From Plantago ovata (taxonomy: Eukaryota > Streptophyta > Magnoliopsida > Lamiales > Plantaginaceae): 64,000 nt of DNA. The stretch lies in contig CM051456.1 in assembly GCA_028274465.1 (NCBI GenBank), positions 68,062,753 through 68,126,752 of the forward strand, in the 5' to 3' direction. The notes under the pieces are model-generated. The model was not told where the DNA came from. It made no database searches and saw nothing but the letters and a program-made list of their open reading frames with translations. How positions within the stretch are numbered: position 1 is the first letter of the stretch; the number at the start of each line of letters is the position of its first letter. Position numbers and translations under genes: made by a program. Shown here piece by piece: positions 21,292 through 32,529 of the stretch.

Positions 21292-24153
21292 CTATGGTGA
21301 CGTGAAGTTAGGATGCATTACCATTTCAGGAGTTCTTTATGTCAAAAATCTTAAGTTTAACCTTTTCAGCATGAGTCAATTTGCTGATAAAGGATACTTC
21401 ATCAAAATCAAAAGTGATGAATGTAAACTTATAGGCTTTGAGACAAAGAAGGGTATTATGGTTGCTAGAAGATAGGAGGCTTGTACACTGTAGATTGGTC
21501 TTCAGCAATCGTTGAAAAATGCCTTGTCTCAGATCACGATTGCCTTGCTGAAAAAGCATGGTTATGGCATAAACGAACAAGTCACCTAAACTTCAAGACG
21601 CTGAATAAGCTGTCTAAAAAGGCACTTGTAGTTGGATTACCTAAGGTTACTTTCAAGAAGGATGGTGTTTGCAACGCATGTCAGCAAGAAAAGCAAACCA
21701 AATCTTCTTTTAAGAACAAGGCAGTACCGTCAACTACAAAACCTTTACAACTCTTGCACATGGACTTGTTTGAATCTTCTTCAACAAGCTATGCTGGTAA
21801 GAAGTATGGTCTGGTGGTGGTAGATGACTATTCAAGATTCACTTTGGTAGTATTTATCAAACACAAGTCTGAAACAAGGACTGAAATACCTAACTTGCTG
21901 AATAAGCTTGAAGTCATGAAAAATGACAAGGTAAAAGTCATAAGGATAGACCATGGTACTGAGTTTGTAAACCAGTACATAACTGAGTATTTCACTTCAA
22001 AGGCATACAACATCAGTTATCCTCAGTAAGGACACCACAACAAAACGGTGTTGCTGAAAGGAAGAATCGCACCCTAAAAGAAGCTGCAAGAACAATGTTA
22101 GTTGACACTGAAATAAGTGAAGCTTACTGGGTTGAAGCGATTAATACCGCCTGTTACACTCAAAATAGATATCTGATTACTAAGGAATACAACAAAACTT
22201 GAGTTATTTGTTGGAAGACCTCCTAACATCACCCATCTAAGAGTATTTGGTTGTAAGTGTTTAACAATGGTAGAGAATACCTAAGAACATTTCAACCAAA
22301 GGCAGACGAAGCGATATTTATCGGTTACTCCTTGCATAGTAAAGCTTATAGAGTTTACAACAAAAAGGCACAAAAGATCGAAGAATCAGTGCATGTTGTA
22401 TTCTACGAAAAGACACAAGGAGTGCCTGCTGAAGAATAAATATCAGAATGTATGAAAAAGTTAATCATACATGAGCAAAGAACTGAATCTAATGCTAGGC
22501 AAATCAAGTCAATTGAACTAAGTGATGATTCTGACAATGACTCTCCTCCACCAAGTCATGACAAGATAAATATAGTTCATGACAAAGAATTTCCAGCAAA
22601 AGACGCAGTTGCTCCGGATGTTGCTGAAACTATGCAACTTCTTGTGCCTGCTGATGAGTTACCACAATCTAGCAATGTTGAACAAGCAGTTGCTGATGAA
22701 CCAATCTCAGCATAGACACAACAAAATACCAGTAGTACTGAGCAAGTACATGCTGAAGAGTCACATGCTGATGAGCAAACTTATCCAGATCCAAAGAGCA
22801 GAAAACCTGTTAATAAATGGATTAGAGATCATCCCTCTACGGATATGATTGGTGATATTGACAAACGCCAAGTGACTAGATCCAAAGTATCTGCTACTCA
22901 TGGACTTGCTGAAGCAGCAAATGTCGTAAAAGTAGAAGCTTTGTTCTCTTGCTTTGTTTCAGAAATTGAACCCAAGACCATAGAAAAAGCTTTAAAGCAT
23001 TCTGAATGGATCAAGTCAATGCAAGAAGAACTAGATTAATTTGAAAGGAACAAAGTCTTGAAACTTGTACCTCTTGCTGAAGGCAAGAAAACTATTGGTA
23101 CAAAGTGGGTGTTCAGAAACAAGCTGAGTGAGTCTGGTGAAGTAACAAGGAACAAAGCACGTTTAGTTGCTCAAGGTTACTGTCAGACTGAAGAATTGGA
23201 CTATGATGAGTCTTATGCACCAGTTGCAAGATTGGATGCAATTAGACTTTTCTTGGCCTTTGCTGCTCACAATGACTTCATTGTTTATCAAATGGATGTT
23301 AAAAGTGCATTATTAAATGGTGAACTTGCTGAAGAAGTCTACTTGGAACAACCCACTAGCTTTGAACTTCCCTCCGAGACCAAGATGGTATACAAGCTTC
23401 AGAAAGCTGTATATGGTCTAAAGCAAGCACCTAGAGCTTGGTATGATACCTTAGCTAAGTTCTTGCTGGATAATGGTTTCAAGAAAGGTGAAGTTGACAA
23501 AATTTTGTTTACCATGAACCATGATGGTAAAATACTCTTAGTTCAAATTTATGTGGATGACATAATATTTGGATCTAAGGACAAGCAACTTTGTGATGAT
23601 TTTGCCAAACTCATGACAAACAAATTTTAAATGAGTATGATGGGTAAATTGAATTATTTCCTATGATTGCAAGTCAAGCAACTAAATGATGGAATATTCA
23701 TAAATCAAGCAAAGTATGCGAAAGAAATGCTCATAAAGTTTAGGATCAAAGAGGAAGAAAAACCTGAAAAGATCCCTATGAGTGTTGGTACCAAATTGGG
23801 CTATACTAAAGAAGATAAATGTGTTGAAGAACACAAGTATTGAAAGCTCATTGGTTCCTTGTTATATTTAACAGCAAGTAGACCTGACATTCAGTATACT
23901 GTTTGTGTGTGTGCAAGATTCCAATCTGATCCAAGAGAATCACACTACAAAAAGGCACTTAAGATACTGAAATATGTCAAAGGTACATTCAATGTTGGAT
24001 TATGGTATCCAAAAGATTCTGGACTTGAATTGGTTGGTTATTCTGATGCTGATCATGGAGGATCAACTCTTGATAGAAAAAGTACTTCTGGAACTTGTCA
24101 GTTTCTAGGTACTAGATTAATATCATGGTCCAGCAAGAAGCAAACCTGTGTAT
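21292..24153 (+). pseudogene. pol: C0 pol: integrase, reverse transcriptase, truncated RNase H
   Basis: Continues the protease frame (GDVKLGCITISGVLYVKN). Next come a GAG-pre-integrase zinc region (HKRTSHLNFKTL ... CNACQQEK), the integrase core (HMDLFE near 21757, RIDHGTEF near 21950, then ERKNRTLKEA), the RT (TKWVFRNKL ... [15 protein letters not shown] at 23550-23561) and the start of RNase H (GYSDADHGGSTLDRKSTSGT). RNase H stops at SWSSKKQ near 24140, and the rest of the domain is missing. At least seven stops or frameshifts occur (near 21470, 22025, 22200, 22437, 22713, 23037 and 23630). It is a dead copy of the copia polyprotein. Confidence 0.88.
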
Positions 24154-25114
24154 AACCTTGGATTGATTGAATTACCTCAATAGTAAGGAATACAATTGGC
24201 AGATTGCTGAAACAGGCATTCAGCAAGCCAAAGTATGCTTACTTAATTAAAAGCTCCTTCCACTGATTTCTTCTAAATTTCTTCTAAAAAGAAATGATAG
24301 TTCACTACATGATTGCTGAAACATGCATTTAGCAAGTAATTCCTTCAAAATGGGTATTTGTTAGGAAACTTGATCACTTGCTGAGACGGGCACTCAGTAA
24401 GAGAAAAATCTTAAGGATTGTTGAAACGGGCATTCAGACAATCAAAGATACTGAAATAGGTATTCAAGTATCAAAGGAAAATTCTGAGACGGGAACTCAA
24501 CAAAGAGCAAACACATTTCTCGAATTTTACCAAATGATATCTCAAGATAAAAAGAATTTGCTGAGACGGAACTCAGAAATGTCTTTTAATTTAAGGAAAT
24601 ATGAGATATTTGATTAAGGGGGAACTTTCAGCAAATAACAAGGCTTGTTACCCAAATTCGCTGAAAAGATTCTTGTTTACTTCAGCAAGCAATCAAATCC
24701 CGTAAATCAAGGTTAAATCAATTTGTGACGTTAATCGTGGCATAGATAAACTCGTTGTTAATCATGACATGAAATATAATCGTGGCCATTGATTTAAAGT
24801 AGTTTTTGATCTGACGGTTAATATTACAAAGAGAAAGTGTGCTCTGACGGTTTTTGATAGTGGACCACTACGCATTCAATGCAAAGGCTCCACTAACGCA
24901 ATTGAATCTCTGTTTTACCCTTGCTGAGAACTCAAAACCGTTTGAGCTTCTTGCACACCAGAGATACTACATAAACAAAGAGTTAGAGAAAGACAAAATT
25001 CTTTAACTCACATTTCCTTTCTCTGCAAATTTTATAGCCTGTGCCCTGAATTCATTGTACCTCCGGTCAAAATGCAAGTTAATCTTTTCGTACACTTCTA
25101 CCGCTATATAAGAA
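24154..25114 (+). other. C0 spacer between pol and the env-like ORF
   Basis: No intact ORF. It contains the hairpin series described separately, a short LTR-like piece (TTGTTAGGAAACTTG at about 24357, resembling the LTR start) and AT-rich sequence leading to the ATG at 25115. Confidence 0.55.
24204..24570. repeat. Series of TTGCTGA...TCAGCAA imperfect hairpins
   Basis: Between the truncated RNase H and the env-like ORF, variants of TTGCTGA-(about 9 nt)-TCAGCAA occur near 24204, 24313, 24378, 24416, 24448, 24481 and 24557. The loops resemble AACGGGCAT. Arms are perfect in the first copy and decay in later ones. The words TTGCTGA and CAGCAA also pervade this family's LTRs and env-like ORF. Confidence 0.6.
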
Positions 25115-25615
25115 ATGGCCCCAAAGAGACAGTCCTCCAAAACCTCAAAATCATCAAAGGCTTATAGTGCTGGAAAAAGCACTATTCCGGCTGTAACTCC
25201 GGCAATCAACACAGTGAAAATTGTGTTGAAGAACGACCGTATAACGGAGAGACCCATGCCGCCTGCATATCTTGATACTGCAAAGTGTGAACAGATGGTG
25301 CAATGGGGCGGATTTGCCAAAGAGAAGTATATAAGATACTTCTATGAACAAGAATTAGATGGAGAAAATGAAGAAGCACTGGAGTTGATAAAACAACAAG
25401 TCCTTCTTTTCTTCATAACTGCTCGCCCTAAGAAAGTGAGTATGTTAGATGCCATGGAATTCTACAACAATCCAGAAATCCAAACTCTGACTGATGGACA
25501 AGGAGTCACTGAAAAAGTGATTTCTACCACAGTTCAAGGTGTGCAAATCATCCTGAAATGGATTGATTTGGCCAACATCTTTCAGATTCCAACTACTGGA
25601 ACTGAAGATGACATC
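25115..25615 (+). pseudogene. C0 env-like ORF, first part (split by G2)
   Basis: The ATG at 25115 gives a basic N-terminus (MAPKRQSSKTSKSSKAYSAG) followed by about 140 residues of soluble-looking sequence. The frame is cut by G2 after GAT-GAC-ATC and continues at 49421. The ORF lies downstream of RNase H and before the 3' LTR, where SIRE1-type elements carry an envelope-like ORF. I see no clear signal peptide or transmembrane helix, so 'env-like' describes position only. Confidence 0.6.
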
Positions 25616-26373
25616 TGTTGAAGGGTAATTCGTGTTTCTTTTTAAGTTCGCAATGAGTCGCTAATCTAAGGCATTCTAGTTCTTCTTCTTGTAGTGTTCC
25701 TCTAAGATAGGAAGTGAGCCTTCTTGTAGCTTCCTCGTACCTGAAATATACTGAAAGGGGGGGGGGGGTTAGTGTCTCTTGCCCGGTCTGTAAGATATCA
25801 GACCGGAGTGACGACTTTACGAGTAGGGAGTTGTGAGGCTTCCCTAGTACGAGTAGTAAATGTGGTGGTTGAGAGGTGTTATTATTGCTTACTATTGAGG
25901 AGTAAATGAGGCCTTTATATACTTGTGGCCTTTCACCTTCCGGTCGTGTAGGATGGCGACACGTGTACGGCTAGGATTGAGGCCTTCCTCGGTCCAGGCC
26001 CATTAGGGAGGTCCATGGGCCTTGGCCCAAGGGAACAACCATGGCTGGTCGCTCAGGGTCCTCGAGCCTTCCTCTTGTGTAGAGGGTGCGAGTAGTGTCC
26101 TGCTCAGTCTTTATCAAGGAACGTTACCTTGACGTAAGGTCCTCCTCGAGCCATAGGGATGCTCCTCGAGCTCACTGGCAGCTTTGTCCTTGTGAGTAGC
26201 TTATTTTGAGGGTTGTCCTCCCAGTGATGGTCGGACCCTATGTTGGTCGGTCCACACCTTAGTGACATACTTGGGTGTGGTCGTGCCCCTTGAGGGACGG
26301 CCTATGATGCTTTGTCGCGCTCTTAGACCGCTCCAGTTCGTACATGCGGACTGGACATATTTCAACACTAACA
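25616..26373 (-). repeat. 3' LTR of G2 (758 bp)
   Basis: On the + strand it runs from TGTTGAAGGG to CACTAACA. Minus-strand TATA GTATATAAAGGC at about 25912-25923. It contains a 13-14-base G run near 25757 that is shorter in the partner LTR. Confidence 0.93.
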
Positions 26374-26391
26374 TATGTCCCCCTAGTTTCC
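26374..26391 (-). promoter_or_regulatory. Polypurine tract of G2
   Basis: On the minus strand GGAAACTAGGGGGACATA abuts the 3' LTR. Confidence 0.75.
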
Positions 26392-26620
26392 AAGTATCTT
26401 TGTAGAAGATAGTTGAGGAACTATGTTGAAGTAGAGGTCGAGCAGAGCCTCGACTAGTAGTAGGCGAAAAAAGATTTCCGTATTCGCACCTTGGTATCTT
26501 TCCCTCCTCCTATCTCTCCCTCCCCCCTTTTTATAGGGTGCGAGCAGACGTTGCTCGGACCTTATGAAAAGAGGTATGTTTGCTGGGCAGAGATCGGATC
26601 CGGGTAAGTATTCCTTGGTG

Positions 26621-26950
26621 GAATGGAATGACTTCCTGCCGCTTTTTCTTTGCAAAATATCTCGAGGAGAGATACTTGTGAGAATGGAATGGAATGACTT
26701 CTTGCCGCTTTTTCTTTGCAAAATATCTCGAGGAGAGATACTTGTGAGAATGGAATGGAATGACTTCCTGCCGCTTTTTCTTTGCAAAATATCTCGAGGA
26801 GAGATATTTCTGAGAATGGAATGGAATGACTTCCTGCCGCTTTTTCTTTGCAAAATATCTCGAGGAGAGATATTTCTGAGAATGGAATGGAATGACTTCC
26901 TGCCGCTTTTTCTTTGCAAAATATCTCGAGGAGAGATACTTGTGAGAATG
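26621..26950. repeat. 66-bp tandem repeat, five copies
   Basis: The unit starting GAATGGAATGACTTCCTGCC recurs at 26621, 26687 and 26753 and twice more, an exact 66-bp period and nearly identical. Because 66 is divisible by 3, open frames cross it on both strands (a 22-residue repeat), but no upstream gene supports translation. It lies between the 3' LTR and the antisense promoter of G2, so it may act as a regulatory array. Confidence 0.9.
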
Positions 26951-27220
26951 GCTCCTCGATCCCTCATCACGTGTCGGGCTCGATTTTTTGTCTTGCCATC
27001 CTTTTTTATGGGTGAATTCTCGAGGAGGGGTGCTCGCGCTACGAATTACCTTTAGGTAATCCGTGCTGGCATGGAAAGTGTGCCCGAGCCCGAGCGGGAG
27101 CGCCGAGGGTAAAGTAGGTAATTCGCCAGGCGGCCGTAATCTGGGCCGTTGATCATGGCCATGTGGTCGATCCGTATGGAGCGAGGGCATGCGTCGTTTC
27201 GTATCGCCGAGATACCCTCC
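26951..27220 (+). other. G2 region between the 66-bp repeat and the antisense TATA box
   Basis: No convincing ORF. It probably contains upstream promoter sequence of the antisense gene. Confidence 0.45.
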
Positions 27221-27229
27221 TATAAATAG
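27221..27229 (+). promoter_or_regulatory. TATA box of the G2 antisense gene
   Basis: TATAAATAG sits about 820 bp before the ATG at 28043. A strong donor, CAA|GTAAGT, at 27441 and an acceptor, CACCTTTAG, ending at 28041, two bases before the ATG, suggest a 5'UTR of about 190 bases with a 601-bp leader intron. This is the standard plant Pol II gene layout. Confidence 0.65.
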
Positions 27230-28042
27230 TTCGATACTCGGTCATTCCACACTTTTCGCAATCCGAATATTCAGAGCAAAAAAGAGAGAGCGAGGAGCAT
27301 AATCTGTGATCGACAAGCAACGTGGTCGAGACAAGTAGCGCGCGAGGAGAATTTCCGGTGTCCAGAATCCGATTTTCAGGCGAATTTTCAACTTTTCCGG
27401 CTTCCTTTCCGGTTTCCATCCTTCCAACACTTAGTATCAAGTAAGTTTTCGCGTTTCCATTACGATTACTTGCTTTAATCTCCTCTTTTTTGCTTAATTT
27501 TGCTGTTTTTCGCTTTCGATTTTGCCCTTTTGTGATTTCGCCTTTCCGGAATGCTGTCGCCTGAATGATTGCCGGTGGACGGCGGCCTAAAAACGGCCAA
27601 GGACTTAATAAACTGTAAACGGACCTGTAGATGGACTTTTATTGAATCGAATTGAATCGGTTCGATTTGCATGGTTGTAGGAGTAGTTCCCTGTTCTTTA
27701 TGCCTTTATTCTTTGCTGTAAACTCCTGTTGCTTCCTCCTTAGAATATGGCCGTAGAAGTAACTGTAGGAACTTTTTCTTTTCGGGCGGTTGGTCGCTCG
27801 TATATTTCTTGTTCATATATCCTGCTCGCTCCTGTCTGTTTATATGTATGTTTGTATGCTGCTCGCGCTTGATTGTTTCGAGCGATTGGTCGCTCCGTAG
27901 TATAGCTTCTTCGGCGTTTATCTTTTTCTTTTTTTCGTTTGAGATTTTTCTCCGTTCGGGAGGTCGAACGTAATGAATACACCTAAACGGACCTCTCGGA
28001 CTATCACAAACCATCCTAATTTCTTCTTTGCCCACCTTTAGG

Positions 28043-28804
28043 ATGTCCGAGAGGAGCGAAGACAGTCAGAACCAGTCGGCCACCGGAGAGTATGGGAGCG
28101 ACCATACTACGTCGCCTGATACGTCAGACGTATCGGCGACCTTTCTGGATGACACACTGGAGCAAGCTGCCGAGGAGCCCCAGGTCGAGCATGATGGCGA
28201 GCAAGCTGCCGAGGAGGCGGGTGAAGAGACAGAGAGCGAGGAAGATCTCTATCAACTGGTGGTCCGTAAAAGGCGCTGTACCGAGGATGATGATTTCATC
28301 GATGATCAGACCGAGGCGGAGGGTGGTCCTTCAAACCCTGGGGTGTCCGCGGAGCTGATTACTCGCGCCGCCCAAGTACATGGCCGCAATTACGGGGCGG
28401 TTAATGTGGTCCCTCCTGCTGAAATCAGGATCGAGGATATGGATGATACTGAGAGGCCGGAGTTAGCCTTGTCACTTTATGAGGAAGGTGAGCACTCGGT
28501 CCAACGAGGGAAGGGCCCGATCCCAGTGCAGATCATCGATAGCGATGAGACTGAAGAGGAGAGTGACGAGGATGATGAAGCTACCTCTCCTCGGACTAGT
28601 CCCCCACCGAAGAGGGTCAAATTTACCCCTCAAACTACTAGGAGGGCCGTTGTTACCGATGAGGAGGAGGAGGAGGTTCCCTTGGCGATCGGAGTGCTAA
28701 TCGGGATGAAGCTGGTCCGAGCACTATGTCTCCTTCCTTCTCGGAAGTGCAAAGACAAGCCATCAGAGATGCGAACAGATTCGCACGCGAGGAGGAGACC
28801 AGCT
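28043..28804 (+). pseudogene. G2 antisense gene, first coding part (split by C2)
   Basis: The ATG at 28043 (MSERSEDSQNQSATGEYG) directly follows a splice acceptor; an upstream in-frame TTG is not needed. The 254-codon part is very acidic and low in complexity (repeated EE, DDE, SDED), likely disordered. A frame change occurs in the GAG repeat near 28664-28685: upstream the frame ends in VPLAIGVL, while downstream coding sequence in the next frame (NRDEAGPSTMSPSFSEVQRQ) runs to 28804, where C2 interrupts at AGC-T. The frame resumes at 38829 as AT-CAC-TCC, so the split codon is restored. Function unknown. Confidence 0.7.
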
Positions 28805-30889
28805 TGTAAGAAAATATGGTCAGAGTTACCCCTAGGGTACGCAGCGGAATTTTAAAAATTTTCTTAACATACTGGTTAATTGATTATGCATATGTCGTAT
28901 ATATATAAACACGTCAATTAGAAGACTAACCTTACTTCCAAGTCTTCGTAATATTCCGGTGTATCTTCTCCTTCGTCGAAGTCGAAGATATCTACAATAC
29001 TCTGTATATCTGCAAGACAATAAGAGTTAGTTTCCAGCTCCTAGAACCTCAACCTTGGTATCCACGGATGAACAGCCTATCGGAAGAATGCTAGGATATT
29101 CTTTATGTGACCAAGAAGACGGGGCGGCAATTCCCTCCGGTGGCGATGTGCGCGCGCGTGAGGCTAAGGGAGGAGGGGAGAGTTTTTTTTTATTTTCTCT
29201 AAGAAAACTGGGTAGAATAACGGTGTATCAAAAGTCACACGTAAAATCGTATGTAAAACTCTCTCCAATAGTCTACTATATATAGTAGTCTATAGAAGCC
29301 TAAAGCATAAGCAATTAGACTTCGTAAAGGAATAAGGATCTAATTCTTATCGCACAAGGAAACCAATATCAAGTCTAGATTCATTCCCAATCAAATCAAA
29401 ACTCAATCAGGAAAATCTAACTTATCCCTTGGACTTCTAATAGAGGAAGGAGTCGAACTCCTTCCCCTATTCTGCCACGCGCGCGCGCGCGCCTGTCCTA
29501 CGGGACGTGGGTCCCACTTTTGGGACCCACATATATTTTTAAGGCAATCCAAACTCCAAGTAGATTTTTGCCCAAGTGCATATGTTAATTCTAAATTAAC
29601 ATATCCTTTACAATCAAACCTCCATTATATTTCCAAAATATAATCTTTAATTGTATTTACATAAAATACAATTACTTAGCCAATTCAATTAATAATTCCA
29701 AATCATTAATTTAGCCACCAATTATTATAATTAATTCCAAATCAATTATAATCCATCAATCACAATTAATTTCAAATTAATTGCGATTCCATCTTCAAGG
29801 ATATCATGATAGGCTGAATCACCGCATAGTGTGACCCATAGGGCCTCACCGTATTAAGCAAGTCCTAGACTAGGCAACATGGAATTCCTAGACGGTTCCA
29901 TTTGCAATATTAATACGTGAGGACGTTTGAGAGGTTTCTCAAAGCTAACCCTTTCGTTGCGAAGCCTGTTGCGCTCAACGCGGCGATGGTAATGTCCCTT
30001 CATCTGACTTGCTCGGATGTATCTAGGATCGATGAAGTGTCTATCCCAATAATACATCCACGGGCGTCTCAGGGAGTTGTTTGGTTAAGATATACTTATG
30101 ACCATCATAATATATCATTTGCACTGGCCAGTGACTTTACCAACACAACTATGCAGACTACGAGCAGTGCTCTCCTGTGCTACACTTGAGAGATGAATCC
30201 TTCACAAAATCACTTATCACCCCCATTTGTATTTAGCCATAATCCTGGATCGTGTCTTAGGTCAACTGCTTGTTCAGAGCTGACATCGACGGGTCCACCA
30301 AGGATATGGAGCAACAAATGTGATGATAAAGTCCTGTAAGTGCAAAGGACGAATGGCATCACTTCGACAACTCACCGGTTCTCATAGACACGTCGGTGTA
30401 GAGTATACATCGATGGGATTGTCCGGTGGGTACTTCCATTGTTCGATAAAGCTTCTTCGAACAACTATGCGCAGTTATGGGAACGTTCCTTGATTGTCCA
30501 ACAATCCGTTCCGTGGTCGTGGGATCGGCTCACACTTGCTCCAACAAGTATAACCTCCACGCATACTAGTCTTGTCAGGTTCATTCAGACCTCCACATCC
30601 GAGATGTACCACGACTAGGGAGAGTTTGGGATAGATGATAACTCACATAGCTCCCACTAACTGTGTGATCGGTCATCTATCCGAGGGGACATGTTCAGTA
30701 TCAATACAGACAGCAATATAGATATGACATGCTGCAGCCTGGTGTAATATAAATATGAAAGCAATACTCAACAGTAAAATGAAACAAACATATGTTATAT
30801 TACGTTGACCTGTGTAATAGTACATATATATCCTCTACAAGGGCACCATGCCCTTAGTAAGGACTGTCTCTAGGATATATACACTATCA
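28805..30889 (-). repeat. 3' LTR of C2 (2,085 bp)
   Basis: On the + strand TGTAAGAAAATATGG to ACACTATCA. It retains 29083-29241, which the partner LTR lacks. Includes a GCGCGC run near 29480. The short ORFs inside it on both strands are shadows. A polypurine tract (minus-strand GTCCAAGTGGGAGAT, 30890-30904) abuts it. Confidence 0.93.
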
Positions 30890-30903
30890 ATCTCCCACTT
30901 GGA

Positions 30904-32529
30904 CTAGAGCCAGTCACCTTTATGCCTAATGCCCAGATTAGCATAATGTCTTAAGTGGACTTCCACTGATAAGACCTTGGTGAAAGGATCTGCCACGTTG
31001 TCCGTGGTTGAGACACGTTCTATACTAACTTCTCCTCTATCTATGATCTCACGTATAACGTGATATTTTCTAAGTACATGTACGTTCTTGTTTGTAGATC
31101 TAGGCTCCTTAGCTTGAGCGACGGCGCCCGTATTGTCCCAATAAATAGTTATTGGACTAGGAGCAGGAACAACCCTCAATTCCTTCAAGAACTCTAAAAT
31201 CCAGACAGCTTCTTTCGAAGCTTCTGATTCAGCAATGTACTCGGCTTCTGTGGATGAGTCAGCAATCGTGGCTTGCTTAGAACTCTTCCAACAGATAGCT
31301 CCTCCGTTCAATTTGAATACGTATCCTGTCTGTGACTTAAAGTCATCAGGATCTGATTCAAATCCAGCGTCGACATATCCAGACATCTTCAATTCTGGTT
31401 CTCCACCAAACACCAAGAACATCTCTTTAGTCCGTCTAAGGTACTTAAGAATGTTCTTCACAGCAGTCCAGTGAGGTACTCCTGAATTCTGTTGGTGTCG
31501 ACAAGTGACACTAAGCGCATATGCCACATCGGGCCTTGTGCAATTCATTGCATACATTATAGACCCTACTGCCGAAGCATAGGGTACACGACTCATTGCA
31601 TTTCTTTCTTCATCAGTTTTAGGACCATCCTTAACTGATAAGACAATCCCATGCCTAGCTGGGAGAAAGCCTCTCTTTGAGTCGTCCATCTTATAACGCT
31701 TCAGTATTTTGTCGATGTAGGTGGACTGTGTCATTCCCAACATCCTCTTGGATCTATCTCTAAAGATCTTGATCCCTAGGATGTAGTTCGCTTCACCCAA
31801 GTCCTTCATCGAGAAGGTACTTGATAACCAAACTTTAGTCTCTTCTAGCATAGAGACATTGTTTCCCATGATCAAAATATCATCTACATAAATGATCATG
31901 AAAACAACTCCTTTGTCGCTGTGTCTCGCATAGACACAGGGATCTTCCTTGCTTCTGATGAAGTCAAACGATTTGACAGCTTCATCAAAGCGGATATTCC
32001 AGCTCCTTGACGCTTGCTTTAGCCCATAGATGGATCTCTGTAATTTGCATACAGCAGTTGGCCTGGTTTTACTAATAAAACCTTCCGGCTGTACCATATA
32101 GACCTCTTCCTCAAGGTTGCCATTGAGGAAGGCTGTCTTTACATCCATCTGCCAGATTTCATAATCATAGTAGGCAGCTATCGCAAGTAGAATTCGAATG
32201 GACTTCAATTTTGCTACTGGTGAAAAGGTTTCATCGTAATCGATGCCATACCTTTGCGTGTAGCCTTTTGCCACAAGCCTAGCTTTGTGCGTCTGTACCT
32301 TGCCATCGGCATCTATCTTTCGTTTAAAGACCCATTTGCACCCAATTGGTCTAACCCCTTGGGGCAAGTCTACCAAGTTCCAAACTTGGTTCTGGTACAT
32401 TGAATCCATTTGTAATTCCATGGCCTCTTGCCATTTGTCTGAGTCAATATCAATTATTGCCTCTTTGTAGGTCTCGGGATCTTCTCGATCTGATAAACCG
32501 ACATCAAGTTCACTGATGTCTTCTATCAT
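30904..32529 (-). pseudogene. pol: C2 reverse transcriptase-RNase H, 541 codons open
   Basis: Contains the copia RT (CKWVFKRKI, QMDVKTAFLNGNL, IYGLKQASRSWNIRFDEAVK, YVDDILIMGN with YVDD at 31890-31879) and RNase H (SGYVDAGFESDPDD, STEAEYIAESEA, WDNTGA), and ends NLGIRHKGDWL at 30904, a normal copia C-terminus. This is the largest intact catalytic stretch in the window. The natural protein would begin further upstream; the segment is cut off from integrase by a TAG at 32686-32688 in the same frame. RT-RNase H copies the element RNA into DNA inside particles. Confidence 0.9.

Noticed and set aside
26383..27190. Two minus-strand and one plus-strand ORFs of 163-219 codons with a 22-residue repeat
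   Set aside because: They are produced by the 66-bp tandem repeat, whose length is a multiple of 3; all three frames repeat equally well, so none is favoured.
29470..29500. GCGCGCGCGC run as a possible Z-DNA or CRISPR-like repeat
   Set aside because: A simple dinucleotide run present at the same place in both C2 LTRs; there are no spacers or repeat units.
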